Of a stretch of DNA of 30,182 nt, positions 1 through 8,137 are shown in pieces. Each line of letters begins with the position of its first letter. The first letter of the stretch is position 1. The stretch is from NCBI GenBank assembly GCA_021790695.1, contig JAJYGJ010000007.1, positions 1 to 30,182 of the forward strand, written 5' to 3'. A program made the translations under genes and the position numbers. This DNA is from Nitrospirota bacterium. Its GTDB lineage: Bacteria > Nitrospirota > Thermodesulfovibrionia > Thermodesulfovibrionales > JdFR-88. Under the pieces are notes generated by a model. That model did no database searches, had not been told where the DNA came from, and worked only from the letters and a program-made list of their open reading frames with translations.

Positions 1-302
1 CAGGACCGTAAGGGTTAATAATAGAGTCAGCTTGTATCCCGCATGGGCAGATAAGTGACTTCCTAATTTGGTTTTTTTGGTGGTTTTGATTCTTGACGAC
101 TGCACTGGACACACCTCCGGCTAATTCGTGGATACGGAATTCTTCATTTTTTTTAAACTGTGGACGCCAAGTACTTGGGAAGCTCATGTACTATAACCGG
201 GCATCCCCGCCGGAAGATGTAACCGAAATCACACCGCCCCAAATATTTCGCAAGCGCCTGTTTTACCGAAGGCGGCAAGAAACCCCGGTGTTAAAATCCT
301 CT

Positions 303-491
303 TTAGGCAGGCCGGTCCCGCCAAATGCCCTTCGGAAAGATGTCGAATGCGCGCGGCTCATAAACGCGATTGACAACGCCGTATTTTGAGATACACTTGA
401 GGAATAAGGCCACTGTAAGTGGGAGAGCGAAGCCCTGCCAGCCGTCATCAAAATCCTGCGATTTCCTTGCGATGGCATACTGATGAATCAT
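303..491 (-). other. Unidentified short ORF, possible gene remnant
   Basis: This minus-strand frame of about 62 codons runs from an ATG at 491 to TAA at 303-305. Its residues (for example DDGWQGFALPLTVALFL near the middle and a basic/aromatic end IWRDRPA) look more protein-like than the other frames here, with a short hydrophobic run. It has no family I recognise and no clear ribosome binding site. It would be transcribed away from the operon. It may be a truncated remnant of a gene once flanking the cluster, or chance. The competing frames on both strands are equally short. Confidence 0.15.
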
Positions 492-522
492 TCCACGCAA
501 ATTCCCAGTCTCTTAACCCCCC

Positions 523-533
523 TGCGGTATAGT
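523..533 (+). promoter_or_regulatory. Possible -10 box or ops-like (RfaH) element upstream of the operon
   Basis: The bases TGCGGTATAGT lie 52 bases before the first start codon. The last six (TATAGT, 528-533) resemble a sigma-70 -10 box, but no good -35 box lies 16-18 bases upstream. The same 11 bases match the ops consensus GGCGGTAGNNT at seven of its nine defined positions. An ops element would normally lie inside a transcribed leader, so the two readings compete. Both are weak. Confidence 0.25.
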
Positions 534-575
534 TTCTGTAAATGGGCTGCGTTTTAAGGTTTTATCCACGATTGC

Positions 576-580
576 GGAGG
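576..580 (+). promoter_or_regulatory. Strong Shine-Dalgarno site for the first gene
   Basis: GGAGG lies four A residues before the ATG at 585. This is among the best ribosome binding sites in the window and fixes the start of the permease gene. Many downstream genes have weaker sites and instead overlap their predecessor. Confidence 0.8.
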
Positions 581-584
581 AAAA

Positions 585-1466
585 ATGATATCTCTATCGA
601 AAGTCGGCGCCCGCTTGAAATCAGGGCAGTCAAAGGCAGCCAATCCCGCGCGGACCATACGCGTGGAGCCGTCTTCCGGGTGGGTTTCTCTGAGGCTCAG
701 TGAATTATGGGAATACAAGGAACTCCTGTATTTCCTTACCTGGCGGGATGTCAAAGTGAGATACAAGCAGACATTATTGGGAGTGGGATGGGCCGTTATT
801 CAACCGTTTTTCACCATGGTGGTCTTCAGTCTCTTCTTCGGCCGGCTGGCCAAGATGCCGTCCGACGGGGTCCCATATCCCGTCTTTACTTTCACCGCCC
901 TGGTGCCATGGACATTCTTTTCCAACGGGTTGAGCCAGGCGTCCAACAGCCTGGTGGGCAGCGCCAACCTCATTACAAAGGTGTACTTTCCCCGGTTGGC
1001 GATCCCCATTGCCTCGGTGCTGGTGGGCGTAATTGATTTTTTCCTGGCATTTGCAATATTGATCGGCATGATGTCCTATTTCGGAATTGCCCCGACCATC
1101 AATATATTGTGGCTGCCCCTGCTGCTGGCGCTCGTCATTGTCATATCTCTCGGGGTCTCCCTCTGGCTTTCGGCCCTGAATGTGCAATTCCGCGACGTCC
1201 GCTATGTCATCCCCTTTCTGACGCAGTTCTGGCTTTTTGCAACGCCGATTGCCTACCCGAGCAGCCTGTTGCACGAACCCTGGAGGACCCTGTACGCCAT
1301 CAATCCCATGGTCGGAGTGGTGGAAGGTTTTAGGTGGGCCCTGCTGGGGGCGAAGACGGCGCCGGGCCCGATGATAATCGTTTCCTCGTCGGTGGCCCTC
1401 CTGGTGCTCGCGAGCGGCGCACTGTATTTTCGCCGCATGGAAAAGACCTTTGCGGACATAGTGTAG
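585..1466 (+). CDS. wzm: Polysaccharide export ABC transporter permease (Wzm-like)
   Basis: This 293-residue inner-membrane protein is the channel half of an ABC-2 type exporter that moves a finished lipid-linked glycan to the periplasmic face. After a soluble N-terminus comes the family entry motif FLTWRDVKVRYKQTLLG (about 50-66). Roughly six hydrophobic segments follow (about 66-86, 98-118, 140-164, 172-198, 206-225, 262-282), with the typical FRDVRYVIP loop near 202-210 and the INPM motif near 239-242. Length and layout match O-antigen and teichoic-acid export permeases. The start is supported by GGAGG four bases upstream. The ATPase partner follows 62 bases later. The symbol is by family analogy, since many organisms call the same gene rfbA or tagG. 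Confidence 0.93.
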   Translation: MISLSKVGARLKSGQSKAANPARTIRVEPSSGWVSLRLSELWEYKELLYFLTWRDVKVRYKQTLLGVGWAVIQPFFTMVVFSLFFGRLAKMPSDGVPYPVFTFTALVPWTFFSNGLSQASNSLVGSANLITKVYFPRLAIPIASVLVGVIDFFLAFAILIGMMSYFGIAPTINILWLPLLLALVIVISLGVSLWLSALNVQFRDVRYVIPFLTQFWLFATPIAYPSSLLHEPWRTLYAINPMVGVVEGFRWALLGAKTAPGPMIIVSSSVALLVLASGALYFRRMEKTFADIV

Positions 1467-1528
1467 AAGATGAGAGGACCCCTGGCGCTTCAAAAAACAA
1501 AAATCCCCCGTGTCAGAGGCCTCCGGTC

Positions 1529-2845
1529 ATGAGCGGCATCGCCATAAGATTAGACAATATTTGCAAGAAATATCGCATAGGACGCGCGGAGCAAAATTAC
1601 AGGACCTTGCGGGACGCCATAAAGGACGCCCTTGCCGCGCCCTTTCGAAAGACATTCAGGCTGCTCGCGGGCCGGGGCGCGGAAAAAGCAAAAGCGCATG
1701 ATGAAATATGGGCGCTGAAAGATATTTGCTTCGAAGTCCGGCCGGGCGAAGTAATGGGCGTGATAGGTCGAAACGGCGCGGGCAAGAGCACGCTGCTTAA
1801 AATACTCTCCCGAATCACCGAACCCACACGCGGATACGCCGAAATCCAGGGAAGGGTCGGCTCCCTTCTGGAGGTCGGCACGGGATTCCACGCCGAGCTC
1901 ACCGGCAGGGAAAACATCTACCTCAATGGCGCAATTCTTGGAATGGCGCGCATCGAAATCAAGCGGAAGTTCGACGAGATAGTGGCTTTCTCCGAAGTGG
2001 AGAAGTTTATCGATACGCCGGTTAAACATTACTCGAGCGGCATGTACCTGCGGCTGGCCTTTGCGGTTGCGGCGCACCTGGAGCCGGAGATACTCATTGT
2101 CGACGAAGTGCTGGCCGTGGGCGACGCCCGTTTTCAAAAGAAATGCCTGAACAAGATGGAGGATGTGGGCCATAAGGGCAGAACGGTCCTTTTCGTATCG
2201 CATAACATGCCGGCGGTCACGCGCCTGTGCAAGAGGGCGATTCTGCTTGAAGAAGGCATTTTGAAAACGGAGGGGCCCTCTTACAATGTAGTCGGTTCGT
2301 ACCTGAATTCCGGCCACTGTAATGCCGCCGTGCGCGAATGGTCCGACCCCTCGAAGGCGCCGGGCAATGACATCGTCCGTCTGCGCGCGATAAGGGTGCG
2401 CACGGCGGAGGGCAGGATCGCGGAGACCGTGAATATCAGCGAGACATTTGCGATTGACATGGAATATGATGTCCTCCAGCCGGGGTGTTTCCTCATGCCG
2501 TGGCACCATTTCTTCAATGGCGAGGGGATAAGGCTCTTCGAGGCGCACGATACCGACGCGGCCTGGCTGAGGCGTGAACGCCCCGCAGGACATTATGTAA
2601 GCACGGTCTGGATATACGGCAACCTCCTGGCCGAGGGAATAATATATGTCTCATCGGGCCTGACGAGGCTGCAGCCGACAGAGCGCATGTTCCATGAACG
2701 CGATTCCGCGGTCTTCCAGGTCGTCGACCACGACAGCAACTCCCCTGCCCTGGGCGGCTGGACAGGCACAATGGAAGGCGCCGTGAGGCCCTTTTTCCAG
2801 TGGACCACCCGGCTAAGACGGACCGGCGAGAAACCCGCTATCTGA
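1529..2845 (+). CDS. wzt: Polysaccharide export ABC transporter ATPase with C-terminal carbohydrate-binding-type domain (Wzt-like)
   Basis: This 438-residue ATPase powers the adjacent permease. The nucleotide-binding domain shows Walker A GRNGAGKST (80-88), signature YSSGM (168-172), Walker B LIVDE (189-193) and the switch His in VSHN soon after. The Wzt/TagH-type GSLLEVGTGFH segment is at 111-121. Residues from about 260 to the end form a beta-rich extension. In Wzt proteins of this length that extension binds the modified chain end before export. I therefore infer that the exported glycan carries a defined terminal group. The frame stays open upstream to 1334 inside the permease gene. I chose the ATG at 1529 because the protein then starts as family members do (MSGIAIRLDNICKKY) and AGAGG lies about 10 bases before it. 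Confidence 0.93.
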   Translation: MSGIAIRLDNICKKYRIGRAEQNYRTLRDAIKDALAAPFRKTFRLLAGRGAEKAKAHDEIWALKDICFEVRPGEVMGVIGRNGAGKSTLLKILSRITEPTRGYAEIQGRVGSLLEVGTGFHAELTGRENIYLNGAILGMARIEIKRKFDEIVAFSEVEKFIDTPVKHYSSGMYLRLAFAVAAHLEPEILIVDEVLAVGDARFQKKCLNKMEDVGHKGRTVLFVSHNMPAVTRLCKRAILLEEGILKTEGPSYNVVGSYLNSGHCNAAVREWSDPSKAPGNDIVRLRAIRVRTAEGRIAETVNISETFAIDMEYDVLQPGCFLMPWHHFFNGEGIRLFEAHDTDAAWLRRERPAGHYVSTVWIYGNLLAEGIIYVSSGLTRLQPTERMFHERDSAVFQVVDHDSNSPALGGWTGTMEGAVRPFFQWTTRLRRTGEKPAI

Positions 2846-2922
2846 AACCAGGGGCAACCGCCGAGGGACTGACCGTCCGGAGATATGCACTTTCACCATC
2901 AAAAACAAACCGGGGAAAAATT

Positions 2923-3882
2923 GTGAATGGCCCGCTCGTTTCCATCATAACTTGCACTTATAACAGGGTCCGGATGCTGATGGAGACCGTTTCGAGCATT
3001 CTTGCCCAGCAATATGCTCCGGTGGAGAACCTCGTCGTCGATGACGGCTCCACCGACGACGCCCAAAAGGCAATCGCGGCCCTTGGAGACAAAATCCGCT
3101 ATCACCATCAGGAACATAAGGGGTTTGCCGCCGCGCTGAACTTTGCATGCCAAAAGATGGCCCGAGGCGAATACATCGCAATCAACGATGACGATGACCT
3201 TATGCTGCCCGGCCGTATTTCCAGTCTTTACGGGGCACTGAGTCGGTTTCCTCAGGCGGTCCTGGCCATCGGAGACGCCGAGATGGTTGACGCCGAAGGC
3301 AACCGGACCGGCAAGCGGATCAATCCCGATATTGAAATCGAGTGGGACGGGCCGATATTAATAGAGGACGGCTATAAGGCAATTATGTGGCCCTTAATCA
3401 GACCGGCGACGTGCGCAACGCTCTTTAGAAAGACCGATGGTGAGCGCATAGGCTGGTTTGATGAAGGATTTTCGAGGGGCGGCGACACTGATTTTTTCGG
3501 CAGATTGGCGCAGTTGGGCCCAATCGTCTACCTGCCCCGCGTGGTTGCCTGCTACCGGAGGGGACACCCGTCCAAGTGGAGCAACAATATCGCCAACAAT
3601 CTTCTTTGCGAATATAGCAATCTCATGTTGTTTAAAAAACACCTGGAGTCCGTTTGCGGCGAGCGGAGGGAAATGGCGGAAAGGTTGCAGACCAGGATGC
3701 TTCATACCCTGAAAATGATCGCGTTTCTTGCGTGCCAGGCTGAAAACGCGGCCGGGGTAAGCAAAGACGAGCTCATGAACATAAAAAACGGCCTGTCATT
3801 GCTGGACATGAAAAAACGCCTTGCCTATGAATGGTATATCAGGATACGGCTGCCCCTGAGGAACGCCATAAGAGGGCAATGA
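2923..3882 (+). CDS. Family 2 glycosyltransferase
   Basis: This 319-residue protein is a GT-A fold, inverting-type glycosyltransferase expected to work at the cytoplasmic face on the lipid-linked glycan. It begins with the GT2 hallmark VSIITCTYNR (6-15), followed by VVDDGSTDD (38-46) and the metal-site run NDDDD (88-92). GGDTDFFGRL further on is the usual acceptor-side motif. The frame is open from 2800, overlapping wzt. I chose GTG 2923 because GGGGA sits seven bases upstream and the GT2 fold starts directly after it. No membrane segment is evident. The sugar donor and linkage cannot be read from the sequence. Confidence 0.88.
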   Translation: MNGPLVSIITCTYNRVRMLMETVSSILAQQYAPVENLVVDDGSTDDAQKAIAALGDKIRYHHQEHKGFAAALNFACQKMARGEYIAINDDDDLMLPGRISSLYGALSRFPQAVLAIGDAEMVDAEGNRTGKRINPDIEIEWDGPILIEDGYKAIMWPLIRPATCATLFRKTDGERIGWFDEGFSRGGDTDFFGRLAQLGPIVYLPRVVACYRRGHPSKWSNNIANNLLCEYSNLMLFKKHLESVCGERREMAERLQTRMLHTLKMIAFLACQAENAAGVSKDELMNIKNGLSLLDMKKRLAYEWYIRIRLPLRNAIRGQ

Positions 3883-3942
3883 CAATGGAACAAGCCAATA
3901 TGACGCATATTCAGATTGCTTAAAACAGGGTAAGGGGCCATC

Positions 3943-5751
3943 ATGTTCTTCAACTATATCTGGCAATCTTCCGGCTTTACCCGGCGGGACGCGCATGACA
4001 GATTTTCCTCGGTCCTGCAGAAACAGCGCGAATTATATGGAAGCGCGTTCGGACTGGAGCCGGCCGTGAAGACAAAACAGATCGGCAACATACTTCTGGG
4101 CCAGCTCCGGTACGAAGCGGGCGTCGTCGGGTGGGAGCCTTGGATTGACGCCGGTGATGCGGGCATCGCGTGGGGGGGGATTTGCGAAGATTATCTGGGC
4201 GGGAAGCTTGACGCCGCCAGGATAGATGAAATAAGGCAACTCCTGGCTAATGATCCGGGGAAACTCCTTGCCTGGGACGGCATGTTTTCCGTTGCGCTCT
4301 GGGATGAAAAAGAAGGCAAAGTGTTCCTTGCGACAGCGGCAACGGAGTGCCCCACCCTATGGCATACGGAGGGGCCATGCGGCTGGGCCTCGGGCCCGCG
4401 CGCCTCGCCCCTGCTGGAACTGGTAGGCCGCAAGGCGGAGCCGGATATGGATGCCATGCGCCTATACCTGCTGTTCGGATATTTTATCGGCGGACACTCG
4501 CCTTTCAGGCATGTAAGCCGCGTCCGCGACCGGCAACTGATCACTATCGGGCAAGACGCCGCCCCTGTCTTCAACACTTATGCCTCCCTGCGGGAATACC
4601 TCGGTTGCGGCCTGAAAAATGCGGACTGGAGGCAGACCGTCGGCTTTGCCGCAAACAGGCTCATTGAAAGGGTCAATACGCAGATAAAGCACAGCCTGGA
4701 GCCGGTTGTGCTTTTGACGGGGGGACGCGACAGCAGGTCCATCGCGGCAGCGGCAAAAAAAACAGGCCATGATTTTACGGCGGCCACTGGAGGGCCCGCG
4801 GATTCCCAGGACGTCGTCATCGCCGCCCGGGTCGCAAAGCTATTGGACATAAAACACAGGCTAACCGGCGATGCCGCGCCTCCGGAGCTTTTGCGCAGAT
4901 CCATTGAGCGGATCAGGACGTGGACGCAAATGACCGAGGGTATCATCCCCATTGATTACAGCCTGCACATGAAAGATTTTTTTGAGGCAAAACTCCCGTT
5001 TCCGGCCGAACGGGCCCAATACCTTCACGGCCTGGAGCCTGGTATCGGCCGCGGTTCATTCTATCCGCATTATCCCGACGTCGATGTCGCGGATATTTCG
5101 GCAATGACGCTCAGTGATGTCCACTCATTCGTGACAAACACAAATAAAAACCACTACCTAAAATCAAGCAAAGCGGCCGATGACCTCCTGGAGGACATCT
5201 ACCTCCGCCTTGACAGCGACATCCAGGAGACCGGGGGCAACACCCATCACTGGTTCGAATTGCTTTTGTGGAGGGAGAGAGGGCTTATCTGGGGCATGGA
5301 CCTGGAGTCAATCAAGAACCCTGTCAGATGGGCGTGGATGCCCCTCTTCGACAGGGAACTCATGGCGTTGAGCTGGAACCTGACAATCGATCAGAAGATA
5401 GAGGCCCGGCTTTTGCTGGATGCCTCCGCGGCCATGGTGGCGGACCTTGCTGATATGCCATGCACTCAGTATACCGGCGGCAGGAGGACGGGACTGGCCG
5501 GCCGGATAAAAAACAGAATACGCTCCGGGATGCGCCATTATTCGAGACGTATCGGCGGCACATCCTGCCGGAACGAAGGCGCGCCGGACCAGCCGGGCTT
5601 TTGGGAGGCGGGCCTGCTGAATAATGGCGGTCATATATGGGATGAATTTATCGACGGGAAGGACCTGCAAAAGATCATCAGGATATCGCCGCATAACGCG
5701 CTTTTGTGGAGGCTGACAACCGTAAATTTCCTTGCTGAGGCATTTTTCTGA
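3943..5751 (+). CDS. Asparagine-synthase-like protein lacking the glutaminase cysteine
   Basis: This 602-residue protein has the two-domain layout of class B asparagine synthetases. Residues about 45-205 resemble the N-terminal glutamine amidotransferase fold (WDGMFSVALWDEKEGKVF at 111-128), but there is no Met-Cys start, so ammonia cannot come from glutamine by the normal route. The synthetase domain has a PP-loop of the form LLTGGRDSR (257-265) in place of SGGVDSS, keeping the Gly-Gly and Asp-Ser that bind ATP. Such proteins are common in surface-polysaccharide loci, but their reaction is generally unknown. An ATP-dependent amide-forming step on a sugar is a reasonable guess. The ATG at 3943 follows AAGGGG. 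A run of eight G lies at 4172-4179 within the coding frame. A NodB deacetylase follows 45 bases downstream. Confidence 0.8.
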   Translation: MFFNYIWQSSGFTRRDAHDRFSSVLQKQRELYGSAFGLEPAVKTKQIGNILLGQLRYEAGVVGWEPWIDAGDAGIAWGGICEDYLGGKLDAARIDEIRQLLANDPGKLLAWDGMFSVALWDEKEGKVFLATAATECPTLWHTEGPCGWASGPRASPLLELVGRKAEPDMDAMRLYLLFGYFIGGHSPFRHVSRVRDRQLITIGQDAAPVFNTYASLREYLGCGLKNADWRQTVGFAANRLIERVNTQIKHSLEPVVLLTGGRDSRSIAAAAKKTGHDFTAATGGPADSQDVVIAARVAKLLDIKHRLTGDAAPPELLRRSIERIRTWTQMTEGIIPIDYSLHMKDFFEAKLPFPAERAQYLHGLEPGIGRGSFYPHYPDVDVADISAMTLSDVHSFVTNTNKNHYLKSSKAADDLLEDIYLRLDSDIQETGGNTHHWFELLLWRERGLIWGMDLESIKNPVRWAWMPLFDRELMALSWNLTIDQKIEARLLLDASAAMVADLADMPCTQYTGGRRTGLAGRIKNRIRSGMRHYSRRIGGTSCRNEGAPDQPGFWEAGLLNNGGHIWDEFIDGKDLQKIIRISPHNALLWRLTTVNFLAEAFF

Positions 5752-5796
5752 ACCGTCGCCGCCGCAGCCCGGCCCGTTTTCAGAGGGCACGCCGAT

Positions 5797-6600
5797 ATGG
5801 AGAACCTCTTATGCTTAAGAAACGCATTTGGCGGATGGCTGGAAAAAATGAACGTTGTTCCTAAAAGCCCCCTGGTCAGAATGAAGCTCGCGTTTGGCCG
5901 GCTTTACTCCAAAATGTTTTCGGACGGCAAGGCGGCCGGCGTTGCCATTTCCTTTGATGACGCCCATGTCGATGAATGGTATTGCCTGAAAGACCTCTTC
6001 GGCAGATACGGCGCAAGGGTCACCTTTTTTGTCAGCAACTTCGATCTGTTGCCGGGGGAATCGATTGAAAAATTGAAGATGTTGCGGGACGACGGGCATG
6101 AGATCGCCTTCCACGGCCTAAGGCATCTCAGCGCGGGCAAGTTCGTTCAGGAGCATTCGCTGGATGAGTACCTGGAAACGGAGATTTTTCCCGGTATCGA
6201 TGCCATGAACAAAGCCGGGTTTTCACCGATGGCCTTTTCGTATCCCTATGGAGTGCGCGCTCCCCATATCGATGCGGCGCTCCTGAAATATTTCAGGCAT
6301 GTCAGAGGGGTGGCCTGCACCGATAATAAAAGAAGACTGACCGACATCGGGCAGATTTATTGCGGACATGAAGGAAGGAGATTCTTCGCCGCGGGCATCG
6401 ACAACGTATACGGAAACAGCGTCGAGGAAATACGCGCCGCCATGAAAAAGGCGCTCGAAAAGGGAAAGACCCTCCTTCTTTTTGCTCACAGGACTTCCAG
6501 CGAACCGGGCGATTATTGCACGCCTGTTGCAAGGATAGAATCCGTACTCGAATATGCCTCGGGAATCGGCCTGAAATTCTATACGATCAAGGATATCTAA
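5797..6600 (+). CDS. Polysaccharide deacetylase (NodB homology domain)
   Basis: This 267-residue carbohydrate esterase family 4-type enzyme is expected to remove N- or O-acetyl groups from a sugar. The NodB motifs are intact: motif 1 SFDD (52-55, with the catalytic and metal Asp pair), motif 2 HGLRH (H106 and H110, the metal histidines) and motif 3 FSYPYG (147-152). No signal peptide is visible, so it probably acts in the cytoplasm on a lipid-linked or nucleotide sugar. A modest ribosome binding site AGAGGG lies nine bases before the ATG. It sits between the asparagine-synthase-like gene and a radical SAM gene. Of the three deacetylases here it has the most classical active site. Confidence 0.88.
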   Translation: MENLLCLRNAFGGWLEKMNVVPKSPLVRMKLAFGRLYSKMFSDGKAAGVAISFDDAHVDEWYCLKDLFGRYGARVTFFVSNFDLLPGESIEKLKMLRDDGHEIAFHGLRHLSAGKFVQEHSLDEYLETEIFPGIDAMNKAGFSPMAFSYPYGVRAPHIDAALLKYFRHVRGVACTDNKRRLTDIGQIYCGHEGRRFFAAGIDNVYGNSVEEIRAAMKKALEKGKTLLLFAHRTSSEPGDYCTPVARIESVLEYASGIGLKFYTIKDI

Positions 6601-6613
6601 AAGGGGAACGATT

Positions 6614-8113
6614 GTGAAAATCTTGTTCATTTATTCGTCCGAGGGCGTGGACCCATCATCCGAACCGCTCAGGTCGTGGTCGAAAGTGCAATTTGGCATC
6701 TCTTATATCTCCGCCGTTTTGAGGGCCCATGGTCACCAAACGAAGCTCCTGGTCCTGGGAAGCGACAGTTGGGAGAAAAGTCAACGGCTCATAAGCTCAT
6801 ACATGGAGGAATTCGACCCGCGTATTGTCTGCTTCACGGCAGTATTCTCCCAATTCTCCGTCATTGAGAAAGCGGCGCGGCATATCAAAAAAAATTGGCC
6901 GGACAAGTATTACGTCATTGGCGGAGTACACGCAACCCTCAATCCCGGGGCTGTCATCAGGGGCCCCTTTGACGCCCTCTGCGTGGGAGAAGGGGAATAT
7001 CCCGTCCTGGAGTTGTGCGCTCAACTGGAAGGCGGGGAGGTCCCGCACGGGATATCGAACCTGTGGTTAAAATCCCCGGACGGGGAAATAAGCCGGAGCG
7101 CGCCGCGCGACTTCATCAGGGACCTCGACATATTGCCATTTCCGGACCGCGAGATGTGGGCCCCCTGGATAAAAAAGGACCCGAATGATGAAATAACGGT
7201 GCTTGCCGGCCGCGGCTGCCCTTATGACTGCACGTATTGTTCCAACCACGCAATCCGGAGGGTCGCGGCAGGTAAATACGTCAGGATGCGCTCCCCCGAA
7301 AGCATTGTCCTGGAAATAGCATCCATATATGATGCCTGTCCTCAACGCAAAATCTATCTCGAAGCCGAATCGATAGCCCTGGAGAAGAGATGGACCTTTG
7401 ATTTCTGCGATAAGCTGGCGTCTTTTAACGCGTCGATAGGAAACGCCATCTCATACGGGTGCAATTTCCGCGTTTCAAGGCAATCATTGGATGAGGAACT
7501 CTTTGCCGCGTTTGAGAGGGCAAATTTTTACAAGATAAATATCGGCCTGGAAGCCGGCAGCGAAAGGGTGCGGCGCGAGGTGCTCAGGCGCAACTACTCG
7601 AACGATGATTTCCTGAAAGCCGCTTCCATGGCCCGCAGGCACGGGATGGCGGTCAATGTATACAATTTGATCGGCATTCCGGGAGAGTCCCTCGCCGACC
7701 ATATGGAGACGGTCCGCATAAACCGCCTCTGTCAGCCCGACAACCTCTGCACAAGCATATTTTTCCCCTACCCTGGGACCGAACTCTACAGGACCTGTAT
7801 CAGTCAGGGGCTCATAAAGGATTTTGTCAATACGACGAAGGAACGGCGGACAGCGGTGCTGGACCTGCCGGGCTTCTCCAGCGCCCAGATACAGGAGGCC
7901 TACGGGCTGTTTGACAGCCGCGTCTACAAGGGGCGCTTCCCGTGGTGGAAGAATTTGCTTCGCGCCGCATACGGACGCGTGCCCGCGCAGGCAAGGTCCG
8001 CCATAAGCCGGGCGATGGTCAAAGTCCCGATAATGCGCGGCCTGCGCGAAGGCCTCAAGGCAAAATTGTTCGGACCCGCAAAAAAAGCGCATGATCAATC
8101 TTTACAGATATAA
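6614..8113 (+). CDS. Radical SAM enzyme with N-terminal B12-binding-type domain
   Basis: This 499-residue protein has an N-terminal cobalamin-binding-type Rossmann region (about 1-150, with the typical VIGGVHATLNP at 101-111 and VGEGE at 124-128). A radical SAM TIM barrel follows, with the cluster motif GRGCPYDCTYC (Cys 202, 206, 209). I do not see a DxHxxG motif, as is common in class B radical SAM methyltransferases, so cobalamin may bind without a lower His ligand. Members of this group methylate unactivated carbons or phosphorus, or rearrange carbon skeletons. In this setting the substrate could be a sugar or a lipid carrier, but nothing in the sequence decides that. GTG 6614 is preceded by AAGGGG at seven bases. 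The fit to the family is good, the reaction unknown. Confidence 0.88.
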   Translation: MKILFIYSSEGVDPSSEPLRSWSKVQFGISYISAVLRAHGHQTKLLVLGSDSWEKSQRLISSYMEEFDPRIVCFTAVFSQFSVIEKAARHIKKNWPDKYYVIGGVHATLNPGAVIRGPFDALCVGEGEYPVLELCAQLEGGEVPHGISNLWLKSPDGEISRSAPRDFIRDLDILPFPDREMWAPWIKKDPNDEITVLAGRGCPYDCTYCSNHAIRRVAAGKYVRMRSPESIVLEIASIYDACPQRKIYLEAESIALEKRWTFDFCDKLASFNASIGNAISYGCNFRVSRQSLDEELFAAFERANFYKINIGLEAGSERVRREVLRRNYSNDDFLKAASMARRHGMAVNVYNLIGIPGESLADHMETVRINRLCQPDNLCTSIFFPYPGTELYRTCISQGLIKDFVNTTKERRTAVLDLPGFSSAQIQEAYGLFDSRVYKGRFPWWKNLLRAAYGRVPAQARSAISRAMVKVPIMRGLREGLKAKLFGPAKKAHDQSLQI

Positions 8114-8137
8114 AGAAATACTGGTTTACCGAACCGG

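Larger units (their letters stand above)
1..584. other. Upstream region without a convincing gene; probable leader of the operon
   Basis: I see no recognisable protein in these 584 bases. Short open frames exist on both strands. The most protein-like is a minus-strand frame from about 491 down to a stop at 303-305 (about 62 codons, ending in residues IWRDRPA), but I cannot assign it and it could be a decayed gene end. By eye the stretch is less GC-rich than the coding block, with T-runs at 73-78 and 147-154. Any promoter for the operon should lie here. The clearest signals are close to the first gene: a -10-like hexamer at 528-533 and a strong ribosome binding site at 576-580. Confidence 0.6.

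Noticed and set aside
93..389. Plus-strand 98-codon frame in the upstream region
   Set aside because: It has a TTG start without a ribosome binding site, odd composition and no recognisable family, and competes with frames on the other strand.
774..1493. Minus-strand open frame of 239 codons across the permease gene
   Set aside because: It is rich in His, Gln, Gly and Arg with no domain, as expected for the antisense of a membrane-protein gene.
1334..1528. Upstream extension of the Wzt reading frame
   Set aside because: It lies inside the permease gene, reads as low-complexity residues and precedes a good start at 1529.
1550..2593. Minus-strand open frame of 347 codons across the Wzt gene
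   Set aside because: It is the mirror of a strongly supported ABC ATPase gene, has no recognisable motifs and has no ribosome binding site. It reflects codon bias.
3897..3911. Small inverted repeat AATATG-ACG-CATATT in the gap before the AsnB-like gene
   Set aside because: A six-base AT-rich stem with a three-base loop is too weak for a terminator and is not repeated elsewhere.
4329..4425. Possible frameshift in the AsnB-like gene, where the usual DRxGxKPLY block is replaced by an unusual stretch
   Set aside because: The frame stays open for 602 codons and resumes recognisable sequence. No alternative frame restores the missing motif, so it looks like a real subfamily difference.
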